Assembly (NCBI GenBank): GCA_036897095.1
Contig: JAYMSP010000240.1
Location: forward strand, 1-64,000
DNA length: 64,000 nt
Direction of reading: 5' to 3'
Source of the DNA: Plantago elongata
Taxonomy: Eukaryota; Streptophyta; Magnoliopsida; Lamiales; Plantaginaceae
The notes under the pieces were generated by a model. It had not been told where the DNA came from. It saw only the letters and a program-made list of their open reading frames with translations, and ran no database searches. A program made the translations under genes and the position numbers. Positions 1-10,592 of this stretch are shown here, in pieces. Numbering within the stretch: position 1 is the first letter of the stretch; each line of letters starts with the position of its first letter.

Positions 1-1080
1 GTTACTAAGACTTGGAGGTGGAGTAGAATTCTTCTCCAACTAGATCCCGACAAATAAGGGGTTTATGGTGATCAACCCGTAAGAAGATGCTGCAACTATC
101 TCTACAAAAGCAGGAGAAGAGAAACCCTAGAAAATCATATGATATCCAGCAACTACAATTACTAGCAAAACCCTAGCAACTAAAGCTCTCTCTGCAATCG
201 TCTCCTCCATATACTTGAGTTCTGAACACCATCTCTTCCATAACCTCCATCACCGCACCATCTAATCACCATCACCGCATCTTCTAACATCCATCCGACC
301 TCACCTAGTCCATCCAACCATCCGCCAAACCGACCGATCATCCAGCAGACTCCTCCTAGTCGCCATAAGAGCTACACCATCTCAATCAGGATAAGTCATC
401 TCTGTCTTTTATTTACAATTTATTTCTCATCTTCCAGACTCACTAGCTTGAGCATCGGAGTCCTCTCGGTCGGCACCACACCGGTGTCCCCTTTGGATCT
501 TACGTTCCAGCATTTTCTTTCGTGTTGTCCAGGTCGTTGGTGCCCCCAAATCAAAAACCTAATTTTCTATTATTGATTTTGAGCGTCTACACACGGCGAC
601 TACGTTCAATTTCAATACCATAAACAAACTCCGTAATTATCACCTCAAAAACCTATACAATGACTTCTTACCTTTCACGTCAGATACCAAAAGTCGAACT
701 ACATAATTCATGTCATTGGGCAAAATTTAGAGTCCAACCATTTTATTTTAATATTTCTTTTTAACTTCTATTAATGAAAAAGAAAGGTAAAAGGTTAAAA
801 TAAATGTTTGCAATGTTTCTATTATAGTATTTAAAAAGTTTTAAGGGTTTAGTGTATTAAACTGAAATACATAATTAAACATAAAGTAGAAATGAAATGG
901 TGTTTCTGACACTTCACCACACTTTCTCTCTCCTTTCACGCCTCCCCACTCTTCTCTACATAGTTCATTCATAATTGGAGGTTGTCTGCAAATCTCGGGT
1001 GAGGCAGTTGGACTTCTCTAAGTGGGTTGGAATGTGTATTGCATTGTTGGAACAATCGTTTCCAACTAATTAATTGATTA
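1..1080. other. Left-edge non-coding stretch, unassigned
   Basis: I see no open reading frame of useful length on either strand. Positions 1-600 are richer in C and in CACC/CATC runs than the AT-rich DNA that follows, so they may be the edge of a repeat or an untranslated end of something to the left. I could not identify terminal repeats or a coding domain. From about 700 the sequence is ordinary AT-rich intergenic DNA. Confidence 0.4.
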
Positions 1081-1086
1081 TTGATT

Positions 1087-1220
1087 GTCTGAGTCAGTCA
1101 AGCATGTCACGTTGGTTAATATGTCAGTCAAGAGCAGACTGACTGAGTCAATCATGCAAGGTGAGTTTGCTAGTCTGTCAACCAAGTGACGACTGATTGA
1201 ATCCATCATGCGAGGTGAGC
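1087..1220. repeat. Short imperfect tandem repeat, period about 50 bp
   Basis: Three related units begin near 1087, 1141 and 1190. Each opens with a form of GACTGAGTCA and carries a form of ATCATGCAAGGTGAG. The units differ at several bases, so the array is not recent. No coding role is visible. Confidence 0.6.
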
Positions 1221-1482
1221 TGGCAGTTACCATTTGGTTAACAGATTAGCCAACTAACTTTGCAAGAAATGATTTATTGTAGATACATGGAAGGGTAAAT
1301 CAGACTATTACACAAAAGTAAAGCTTGTAACACCATTTTGGACCTAAATGTAAATTATAAAATATTGGAAAATTAAATGAAAACAGACCGCCTTTTGAGG
1401 TAGTCGATTAAATGCAATTATTTTTATAGTTATCACTCGGTAGTTTTAAGAAAAATGAAGTCCTTATAATTACCTTATATTT

Positions 1483-1505
1483 TAATAATAATAATAATAA
1501 TAATG

Positions 1506-1582
<77 letters not shown>
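1483..1582. repeat. (TAA)n microsatellite
   Basis: About 100 bp of TAA/AAT trinucleotide repeat with a single visible interruption (a TGA near 1504). It lies in intergenic DNA. A long, nearly pure array such as this is probably length-variable between individuals. Confidence 0.97.
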
Positions 1583-1624
1583 TGATTTTAACTCTTATCA
1601 CAATTGATAATGGATTGCACGTTA

Positions 1625-1725
1625 CAATTAAGTTTCAAGTTCCTAATTGGTAAGTGGTGTCTCCTCTATTGAATAGGTCCTTGGTTCAAATCTTTCCATC
1701 GACAATTTTAGTTTAAATTTATAAA
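1625..1725 (+). repeat. tRNA-like (SINE-like) fragment
   Basis: A box-A-like stretch (CTAATTGGTAAGTGG) is followed about 35 bp later by a box-B-like stretch (TTGGTTCAAATCTTTCC), the spacing expected of a tRNA-derived pol III promoter. The block does not fold into a credible tRNA and I saw no clear target duplication, so a decayed SINE is the best reading. An accidental match is possible. Confidence 0.45.
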
Positions 1726-1729
1726 ACCC

Positions 1730-4700
1730 AACCCGATCCGATCTAAGTTCGGATCCGGTTAATATGACCCGACAGTTATAATATTTGGGCCGAATTTCCA
1801 CCTTATCTGATTCATATGATTAGTGATGTGGAGTTGTATTTAAATTGATAGTATAGATTGAATCATACTATTTGAATGATTGAGATTGAAAGTACGATAA
1901 TATCTAACATTAGATCAAATACAACCTTATATAACGCTAGAAAGACCCTAAATTTCAATTCAATTTCATCCGTTGATTAATTATTAATACGATTTGGGTG
2001 TCGCAATGTCGCATAATAACGTCGTATTACGTCACAAGATAATAAAATATGTCACAGGGATAAATTACTTAACACCCTTTGTATTTCAGATTTAACAAGA
2101 TATACTCAAACACAATATCAAACAACTTCTACATTTATCAAAAATTCACAAATTATCCATTCAATCTCAAAGATAACTGTTTTCCGGTCAGAGCTCCGTT
2201 GAAGTTTTCGGCAGAGTTTGAATTGAATTTTCATGAAAAATTAATTATTTTAAACCGAGCTCCAGCCAAAACTCGTCGGGGCTCCGGGGAGCTGCCCATG
2301 GCACCCATGGAAGAGCTTTGAGCTCTCCCATGACAGCAAGCTCTTCCATGGTTGCTGCCTTCCATGGCGGTAACCATGTAAGAGATCAATCTCTTCCATT
2401 GCGGACGACCATGGAACTCGATCACTCAAGATGGAAGAGGACCTTCCTTTAATTTTTTTATTTTTTTTGGTGACCGGAGTTTAATTTCGATTACGAAGAT
2501 CCGAATACTATGACGGTGTTGGTGGTGGTTGGAAGTTTGAAGAAGAGATATTAAAATTTAAACTTTATATTTAGGGGATTTAGGGGGTGAGTTTTGCAAT
2601 TTTGATGTAATTTGTATTTCTAAAATTATTTGAATTATTAAAGTTATTTATATATTAATTTTTAAATATCTTATTATATCACTTGTTAGATTTTTAATAA
2701 GGTATTGTTTAATAATACAATGTAATGTAGTACAAACCTTAACATGCAAAAAGTTCTGAACTTGGTCTGTCGATAAGGGCTTTGATTAGTAAAATTATAT
2801 AATAAAGTAGCTGGTAGTTGACTTATGTAGCTGATTTTGTAAAATTGTTTATTCAATTTATTAGTTGATAAAATAATAAATTAGTTGATTTATTAAATAC
2901 GATATTTAAAAATGAACTATCTAGTTTAAGTTTTATGGACAAATTTATTCAATTGGCTAACTTATTAGCTACTAGTTAAACCTTTCATGTAACATGAGTA
3001 TTACAAAAATAAATTCAATCATGAAACTGATAAGTCCGTGTTACAGCCTAAATCAGCTAGCTTTAACAAATACTAGCTATACCCTATTATCTATATATAT
3101 ATGTGCATATGCACGTCAAAGAAGTAGACGAATTAGGACGACTATCGGCTAGAGTACGAGCTGAGTCCCCGACATTACCCTTGTAATTGGGGTCATAAAT
3201 CATAATATACACTTAATGGTCATCATGTAATAATATTTGATGATACGATCCAACGGAAGGAAGGAATAAAAATAGAAATACTAGTTGAGTAAACGAGAAA
3301 ATGATGATCATAGTTAAAGTGGCAAATCAAGTTGAGCACTCAAACTATCGAGTTTGGTAAGTAAAATCTAACTAAACATTTTGGACTTTTGTCTGTCAGT
3401 TGCTTCGATCAATTTCAACAACATACATATATTAAAATCCAAACCCTAAACTATTATTAAATTTCAACCACTTACTAGATGGTAGGCTTCTCCTGGAAGA
3501 GAGTGAGGTAAGATATGGCGAAAATCTAACCATGTCTTCCCTTTTTCTTAACTCCCCTGTTAGACTATTCGATTGTTCATTTCAACAAGCCATTCAGTTA
3601 GTTTGCAGCTCTTCATTTTTATATTACCAATCCTTGTCAACGCATATTTACCACTCATTTCTTTGTAAATTACATGGTTTTGACACTTTCAGTAAAAAAA
3701 GACTCCTCATAAGATAATCCTTCACCAGGAGGGCAATTGTGACGTCACAAATCTCACATCGTTCATGAATGCATGTAAAAGGTTCCTCAGTCTACAAAAT
3801 TTTGTTTCATCTACTTAATTTTCTAGGCACATTAAGCAAGAAGAGTATTATCAATTATGTACTAGCTAGTAGGTAATAAAATATTAAATAACAACTTTTT
3901 CAAAATGACAAATTAAATAAATAAAAATAAGGACAGCTTCAAATTGGTAAACAAATGACACAACTTTTTTCAAGATGAAGGGAGTGTATAATCAATTAAA
4001 CTTACATTTTTAAATAGTAAAGAAACAATATAGTATTGTCATATAACTATAAACGAATTAATTGGATCTTAATTGTTAGTGATCGATTAGATCCACATAA
4101 TAACTCACGAAATCTGATAATTTTGCAGAATCATTGCGAATTCGGAGATCTACAATTCTACATACAGCCATATTTGTCCATCTGAATTGTGTGGCCACCT
4201 CCTTGGCAATTAAGTCACAAAATAAGCAACATAAAACGATTAATGATCTCATTTTGTCGTAAATAGTTGATATGATCTAAATATATAGTATTTTATACAC
4301 TAAATATATGGATATGATAACACGTAAGTTGCGTGGATTGACCATAAACGAACCTAACAAGTGACAACGAATTTTCCAAACAGAGATGAATTACGTTATC
4401 AGTATGTGCCATTCAAATTAATTAGACTATGTGGAAGCAAACCCTCCTCCAATGCATGTACGGTAGATAGTATTAGGAAAATTGACTATCACTTCCATGT
4501 GTTATGTCATTTCTCAATTATATTAATTATAATTTATATGAATGCAAAAGCATTGACGTACGCATTTTTTTTTTTTACTCTTAATATACACGAGATAGGT
4601 CATGCATGGCATGGATATATCATATACCTGTATTTTATAATGTGATATGAATTTGTCTTCGACCGGCGAAACCTGCAAGAAACTGTATTTTATTTTTTTG

Positions 4701-5239
4701 TAGGTGAGTATATCTATAGTTGTTTATATACTAGTTATTATACTTCATATTGCTTGTTGGTTAATAAGAAACACATCCCGGCAAATTAATTAAGATAACA
4801 TCCAATTAGCAAATAGCAATTAGGATTAGGATTAGGATTAGGATTAAATTAATGTTAGTCTCACTTCTGTTCTTCTCGTTTAAACAGAGAATTGAACTAA
4901 ATTTTGTAAATTCTCGGATTGGAAAAACAAAACAGAGGCTAAAAATGTAAGCTGTAACACTAACTTGTTCGTATTAATGTGGTGTCTACGACAATTTATA
5001 AGTTATAACTTATTACAATTTAAGGTAAGTATAAGAGTTGGATTTTAAATGTCTGTACTGTAACAACTAACAACTTGTAAGTTGATATATTCTACGTATT
5101 TTGTTTTTTCTTTCCTGAAATAACGAGAGAAAAATTATACTTAAAAGATACTCCCATTCAAACCAAGACAATCATTCAAAATTCTGAAATACCTTGGCAG
5201 ATCTCTTAGATTATTATGCAACTGCAAATTTAAGAGTGT
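1730..5239. other. AT-rich intergenic DNA with one GC-richer island
   Basis: No host gene is seen. Short open frames at 2079-2321, 3532-3717 and 4361-4645 have no recognisable domain and AT-driven composition. The one distinctive part is 2160-2440, which is GC-richer than its surroundings and contains CCATGG four times plus repeated forms of AGCTCTTCCATGG in both orientations, so it could form local hairpins. A short (GGATTA)4 run lies near 4822-4845. Confidence 0.6.
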
Positions 5240-5247
5240 TTGCAACC

Positions 5248-5891
5248 AGGCACGGACCCATATATATTCGAAGGGCCGCAATCGCTGACTCTCGAATTTA
5301 GACGTGAAATGTCTATTATACCCCTTCTAAAAATTTAATGAATAGTGATATATTTAGCAAGAATGAATTATGAAAGAAATTGGTACAATTTAACTGGTGC
5401 ACATATGTAAAGACTTCCCTTGTCAATTAATCACAAGTTCAATTCTTAGCAGTGCTAGATTTTTCAATCATTTTGTTTATATTATTTTCTACCATTTACT
5501 TGACATTTTTCATTGTTTCTTTATGATTCAGTAACATTTTTTTATTATTTCTCTCTTTTTTAATGTTCTTTTAGTTTACATTTCACAATCATATTTTATA
5601 AATACTTAACTTTATTTTATTTAACTCTCTTTGTTTCTTTATTTTTTTTTATTCAATGGTAAATTCATTTATTTAATATACTTAAAAAATATTATTCAAT
5701 CTAAACAAAACTATATTATATCTAATTCCTCCCGTTTATGAGCACGTAATTTTAAAAATTATAGTTTAAACATTGTTCTTTACTATGTGAGTTTTTGAAA
5801 AAGTAATTTTCATTATTAATAATAAAAATTTTAATTAAATTTATAGTAAAAAATTTACTACCCCTAACATATATTTCTGTGTCCGTTCCTG
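5248..5891. mobile_element. Non-autonomous hAT-type DNA transposon
   Basis: The two ends form imperfect terminal inverted repeats: AGGCACGGACCC on the left and, read inwards from the right, CAGGAACGGACAC. Both ends are flanked by the identical 8-bp sequence TTGCAACC (5240-5247 and 5892-5899). An 8-bp target duplication and CAGG-NN-CGGA-type termini are hallmarks of plant hAT elements. The 644-bp interior is AT-rich with no transposase, so it would have relied on an enzyme supplied in trans. A SINE-like segment lies inside it (5377-5475). Confidence 0.8.
5377..5475 (+). repeat. SINE 5' half inside the hAT element
   Basis: This segment matches the first half of the SINE at 17270-17454 at most positions. 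Shared landmarks are GAAATTGGTACAATTTA, CTGGTGCACATAT, CTTCCCTT, ATCACAAGTTCAA and CAGTGCTA, in the same order and spacing. The second half and A-rich tail of that SINE are not found here. Either the SINE was truncated or the element carries a captured piece of it. Confidence 0.75.
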
Positions 5892-6205
5892 TTGCAACCA
5901 CCAATTTAACTCTGTAATAGGCCAATTTTGCTAACATTTTGCTAAAATTAACACTATGCAGCTTTTGCAGTCACTCACGAAGTTGATAAATGTTGGCAAA
6001 TGTTGATAAACAGATATATTCTGGAAAACTATATATAATACATCCTTCAAAATCAAATCGATTATGTCACTCAGTCACTCCTCAATACATATTCACCCTC
6101 TCAAAGGTTCTAATCCAACATTGTATATAGCAGCATTAATTAATATGCTCGAATTTTAGAATATCCCGAGCATATACTTTTTCAACTTTTAAGTTACTCT
6201 ACATT

Positions 6206-6357
6206 GTAAAAATGGGAGTTATAGGTGGTGTAGAGGAATGGAGTTGGAACGGTGAGATGAGGTGCAGAGTTCGATTCTTTGTGGAGGCATAAGATGGTTT
6301 AGGAGTACATAAGTATTGATATATGAGAAAGTAGTTATCTTAGCCGTTTCAAAAAAA
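6206..6357 (+). mobile_element. SINE with perfect 10-bp target duplication
   Basis: A 152-bp insert is bounded by perfect direct repeats ACTCTACATT at 6196-6205 and 6358-6367. It has a tRNA-like start (GGTGGTGTAGAGGAATGG), a box-B-like motif (GCAGAGTTCGATTCTT) and ends TTAGCCGTTTC plus a run of A. Those are the parts of a tRNA-derived SINE moved by LINE machinery. The intact target duplication suggests a fairly young insertion. Its 3' end is nearly the same as that of the SINE at 17270-17454. Confidence 0.85.
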
Positions 6358-6367
6358 ACTCTACATT

Positions 6368-7727
6368 TTCTTTAAGAGAAAATCTCCTGAGAGGCCATAG
6401 TTTGTGATAGTTCTATGAGAGTCTTGCACTATTGTATACTAATTGTACATTTTTATATTTTCACAACTTCACAAAAAAAATCGATGTACAATTATTATGC
6501 AATAATATACAATTTGCGAAAATACACGAACACACAAAAATCTACAGTTTATATACAACACCGTGCAATTAATATACAATAATGCAGGACTCTTACAGGA
6601 CTCTCACAAACCATGAATTCTCGTAAATTTTATATTTCTTCAAAATTCATTTTCATCTAAACTGAACGAAATGAAAATGAACTGTACTGGACCGAATTGT
6701 AATATAAAAACTACAACTAAATAAGGACCGAACATAATAAAATAAAATTGAACTTTCACATAATGAGAAACGATAGTATTGCATTGTCAATGAAGTGCTT
6801 GTAATCTCCATCTCTCAATGACATATGAGCATATGAAGACATTATATGCAGCAATAGACATTACACAGCTGGTATATGTTACAAGTAAGTGCCATAAAGT
6901 TTTCAATCTCCCTTTGAATAACATGTTAGTAACATAATATAAAAATGGAAACATAGCTAGTTAGTCCATGGTAAACATTAAACGAAGTCAACAGGAGCAG
7001 GTCTTAGCAAACCAGTGCAAGAAACCAAATTAGGGCTGCGATGGAAACGATAAGACAAGATATACAGACGACTAATAAATAGTTAGTTTCCAGAATAAAC
7101 GATCAAAACTGGACAGCACATTAAAAGCATCTATATTTTGGTCGCTTACATAGCCTTGTAACCTTGTATTACAAGCATTTATCTATCCGTAACGCAACTA
7201 ACAATAAAAGATTCAATTAATTGCTTCATCATCGATGAAAATTGAGATGATAGTGATACTACAATCACCTAACCACACTTACTACATTCAATCTCTTTCA
7301 TAAGTAACTAACTGTCTCTTGGATTTTCCATTTAATTACACAACGTGGTACGGCATGGCGTCTAATTCTTAGACGAAAATATCACTATTTCCTCAACATT
7401 TGGAATTAGGATCTAAGAGTGGGAAATTCTACTTGATGAATTTCAAGTGTTAAGGGGGAGGAGTATGACCTCTCGTTAATTTATTTATTTTATAGTGTGT
7501 GTGGTTAAAAATATTCTATCTCATGAAAACTCAGGTATATATAATAGTATATGCTTACTTTCACACCGGGAGGGAAGGGAGTTTCGATTTTGTTTAAAAA
7601 CTGAAGTAGGTAGTTTGGATGAGTTACCACTTCATATAAAGGAGTTATATTGTTTACATACTACTATGTTAATGTGAGTGTTTATAAATGGTTGATAGTT
7701 ACTCTAGGAATTTTGAAATGTTTATTC
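6368..7727. other. Intergenic DNA, nothing recognised
   Basis: AT-rich sequence with no supportable gene. The 60-codon frame at 7495-7677 has no recognisable domain. Positions 6430-6610 contain scattered inverted copies of a phrase like TTGTACATTTT/AATATACAAT, which may be remnants of a small element, but I could not set its ends. Confidence 0.5.
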
Positions 7728-8140
7728 TTTTTTTTATGTTGAAAAAGATATATTAAAGTTTAAAAGTCAGAGTCAATCTCTAATATGAAAATTACAGAAC
7801 TCGGGGGATTATGTCATAGCCTCGTCCCAAAATTCCTAGCACATCTTGTAGTCTAGCTAGGTGATCGGCACATTGATTCGCCAATCTATTTATCTTCGAC
7901 ACTTCCATATTTCATGGATTATGCACTAGACGTTTGCACTCTTCAACTTTGTCAATACATTTCGGAGGTGGATCCTCAACTTCCGTTCCAATTGGAGATG
8001 TATTGGGAGTCTGTTTCAACAAATAGACGAGAATGATGACAATGACTTTTGGGTAGTTTTGGATTTTAGATTTTTTGGTGTGCATTGCACCCATTAACAA
8101 GAGTCTATGTATTTCATTTTTGCACCTAGGAATTTGCATT
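7728..8140 (-). mobile_element. 5'-truncated LINE fragment (RNase H end)
   Basis: Read on the minus strand, a degraded frame contains ANQCADHLARLQD, the C-terminal signature of the RNase H-like (RVT_3) domain carried by plant L1-type LINEs. It is preceded by an acidic and basic stretch (VEECKRLVHN) typical of that domain's last helices. A stop lies between the two parts. The element ends with TTTAATATATCTTTTTCAAC and an A-rich tract, seen as T8 at 7728-7735 on the plus strand. The rest of the LINE is absent. Confidence 0.75.
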
Positions 8141-8404
8141 TCGTTGTTGTATAATACATTTGTAATTTTAACTATCTCGCATAACTCCTTAAACTACTAA
8201 ATATAGATGCACCTCGCACCTAATAAAATGTTTACATGTTTATACAAATTAATCATTTTAAGTTGGTCTACGACTTTATGCCAACTTACACTAATTGATT
8301 GAACAAACTCTTATAACACTTATGAATTGGTAACACTCAAAATATCGTTAATTTTTTAATTGAAAATATCTCACTTTATATTAAAATTTGTATACATATA
8401 ATAT

Positions 8405-8703
8405 CCAAACAAAATTAAGTGGATATTCGGTATAGAATTGTAGTCGAATCCGTTTAAATAGTGGAGAATTGATAATATTGATTAAACTGTAGTTGAGTTG
8501 TTAAAATTAGTGTTTGGTATAAAATTGTAATTGTAAAAGGTTATTGTAAATTAAAAATTGAATTGTAATTAAATTGAGTGAGAATTAAATTGTGGTTGAA
8601 TCTTAAAAAAATAAATAAATAATTCATTTAAATCGCAGTCCAAATATAAAATGGACTCATTTCAATCATAATTGAATGACAATTATTAACAAAACAAACG
8701 CTT
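8405..8703. repeat. AT-rich MITE-like repeat, copy 1
   Basis: About 75 bp here (a TTTAAATAGT stretch, then TTAGTTGAGTTGTTAAAA-like and TTGGTATAAAATTG phrases) recur in the same order at 31466-31742. The block ends in AACAAAACAAACGCTT, resembling the AAACCAAACAATT end of the other copy. It has no coding content. I could not fix a target duplication for this copy, so its ends are approximate. Confidence 0.5.
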
Positions 8704-8978
8704 AAAAAAATGCGCGTTATCTGTCTATGAGTTTAAAAATTAAAACTGCTGATTTGATAAACCTAAATTGATTTATAAATAACACATCAAAATCAACTTT
8801 TAATTAATTCTTCACGTTGCAGTACAATTAATGCAAAAAGGCAGGGAATCTTTTAAAATGGGAAGAAAAATGAATAAACAGAGAAATGAAAAGGAAGAAA
8901 GACTTGTTTGAGTTGTTTGACTTTACACCAACTTGTCGCGAAAGTTGGTACTATACTTATATGGCCATGTAATACACC

Positions 8979-8986
8979 TATATATA
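8979..8986 (+). promoter_or_regulatory. Probable TATA box of the MYB gene
   Basis: TATATATA in the context ACACCTATATATACACG lies about 75 bp before the MYB start codon, a normal plant TATA-to-ATG distance with a short leader. A TTGAC core, the kind bound by WRKY factors, lies about 60 bp further upstream. Confidence 0.6.
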
Positions 8987-9057
8987 CACGCCCTTAAACA
9001 TCTCTACCATAACCAGATCACATTGTTAAATCTCTCATTTTTCCTGGAGATCAAACA

Positions 9058-10175
9058 ATGCCAAGATCCCCGATTAACAACAACAACAACAATGTCAATG
9101 ATGACTTGAAGAAGGGACCTTGGTCTCAAGAGGAAGATCAGAAGCTGATTGACTACGTCGAAAAACACGGCCATGGCAGCTGGCAAATGCTGCCCAAGAA
9201 AGCAGGACTAAACAGGTGTGGCAAAAGTTGCAGGCTCAGGTGGACTAATTACCTCCGCCCTGATATCAAGCGCGGCAACTTTTCACCCGAAGAAGAGCAA
9301 ACTATCATCCATCTCCATTCCATGCTTGGCAACAAGTATGTTTTAATTTGATTTTCTAACTATTATTGTTCAAAACTTACATTTTGTCAAAAGTAGTATC
9401 AAAAAAATCATATGGACTGATCAATATTTTGTTGTTGCATCTTAGATGGGCAACCATTGCAACGCGTCTCCCTGGGAGAACAGATAACGAGATCAAGAAT
9501 TACTGGAATACACAGCTGAGAAAGAAACTTCTAAACTCCGGTATTGACCCCAAAACTCATCAACCCATCATAAATCAGGAAAATCATCTCAATCTACTTT
9601 TAAACCTCCCTTCCCTTTTCCAAAACTCAAACTTGAACAACCCGATCATGAAAAACCAAATCGAAAGCTTAACAAAGCTTCAACTTCTCAGCAATATTCT
9701 CCAAGTCCTGAACCCGAACCCTGTTCCAACTTTCTTGGAAGGTTCATTACCTAACTTCGGCCAACTTGAAGGACTATATAATGGAATATCACCAGACCAC
9801 CCTATGCAACAAATTTCATCTATGGCGGTGCCAAACATGGAACATTTTATCAACACATTGCCAACTAATTTCCAACCCATTTTGAACAACTTTGAAACTA
9901 GTACTCCTGATCAAGAATTCCAACATGGCGAAAATGATAGCAGGATCGGCAGCACAAGCAATACTAATACTACCACTACGAACTCTGAGTATTCGCTTCC
10001 GGCTTTAGTTCCAGCCTCGTTGGAGATGTCGAACCAAGCCGATTATGGAACTGAAACACTGAACTATGACGAATTGTTGCCGATCTGTAACGACCCCATC
10101 GCAAGCTGGGGAATGGATGATGAGGCGAGTAGCTCATTCTGGAAAGACATTTTTACCGAATCTTCGTCACTTTAA
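9058..10175 (+). CDS. R2R3-MYB transcription factor
   Basis: Two exons, 9058-9335 and 9446-10175, encode 335 residues. The intron is GT-AG (GTATGT...TTAG) and phase 2, splitting Lys93 just before Trp94. R2 covers about residues 17-67 with three spaced Trp (from [10 protein letters not shown] to RLRWTNYL). R3 covers about 68-118, with Phe in place of the first Trp as is usual in plants, ending [13 protein letters not shown]. The bHLH-contact motif of flavonoid MYBs is absent. The R2R3 sequence and the following GIDPKTHQP resemble the related subgroups 10, 11 and 24 (MYB9/107, MYB41/74/102, MYB53/92/93), several of which control suberin or stress responses; I cannot choose among them. The N-terminus has a six-Asn run instead of the usual MGRSPCC, and the acidic C-terminus could be an activation region. 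The first of the two introns common in R2R3 genes is absent. Confidence 0.95.
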
Positions 10176-10433
10176 TTAGTGTAGTGTGAATTATTAATCA
10201 AACTGTGATTTATTTATATTATGTTCCAATTATTTTTCTCCTACTCTGTATAGAAAAAAGAAGTAAGTAATATTGTGTCATAGTTGATTCCATAGACTTG
10301 CCATGTACGTATGAGATTTTTCGTTATAAATAATTAATTAGTGATCTCAGTTTTTTGAATTTTGATGCGCGGGTCTTTCACTAAGTTGATTTTTTTCCGA
10401 GAAAAAGTATTTATATCAATATTTATGTAAGAT

Positions 10434-10592
10434 TGAGAATTGAGTTTGTGACCCCCATTATTAATTTACCGTGTATATATACACGAAACATTATACAGGT
10501 TACAATAGGATAAGGAGACTAAAATTATAATTAAACTATACTAACTCTATTCTATCTAGACTACTAAGTAATATTTACATATTATATCACAC
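10434..10592 (-). repeat. Copia 3' LTR (left copy)
   Basis: This repeat matches 13769-13966 in the same orientation, including the shared palindromic block CCGTGTATATATACACG followed by AAACATTATACA. On the minus strand it is preceded by a G-rich polypurine-like stretch (GCGGGGG), as expected beside a 3' LTR. Outer limits are approximate. Confidence 0.75.

Noticed and set aside
4822-4845. (GGATTA)4 run, telomere-like
   Set aside because: Plant telomeres are TTTAGGG repeats; this is a short hexamer microsatellite, not an interstitial telomere.
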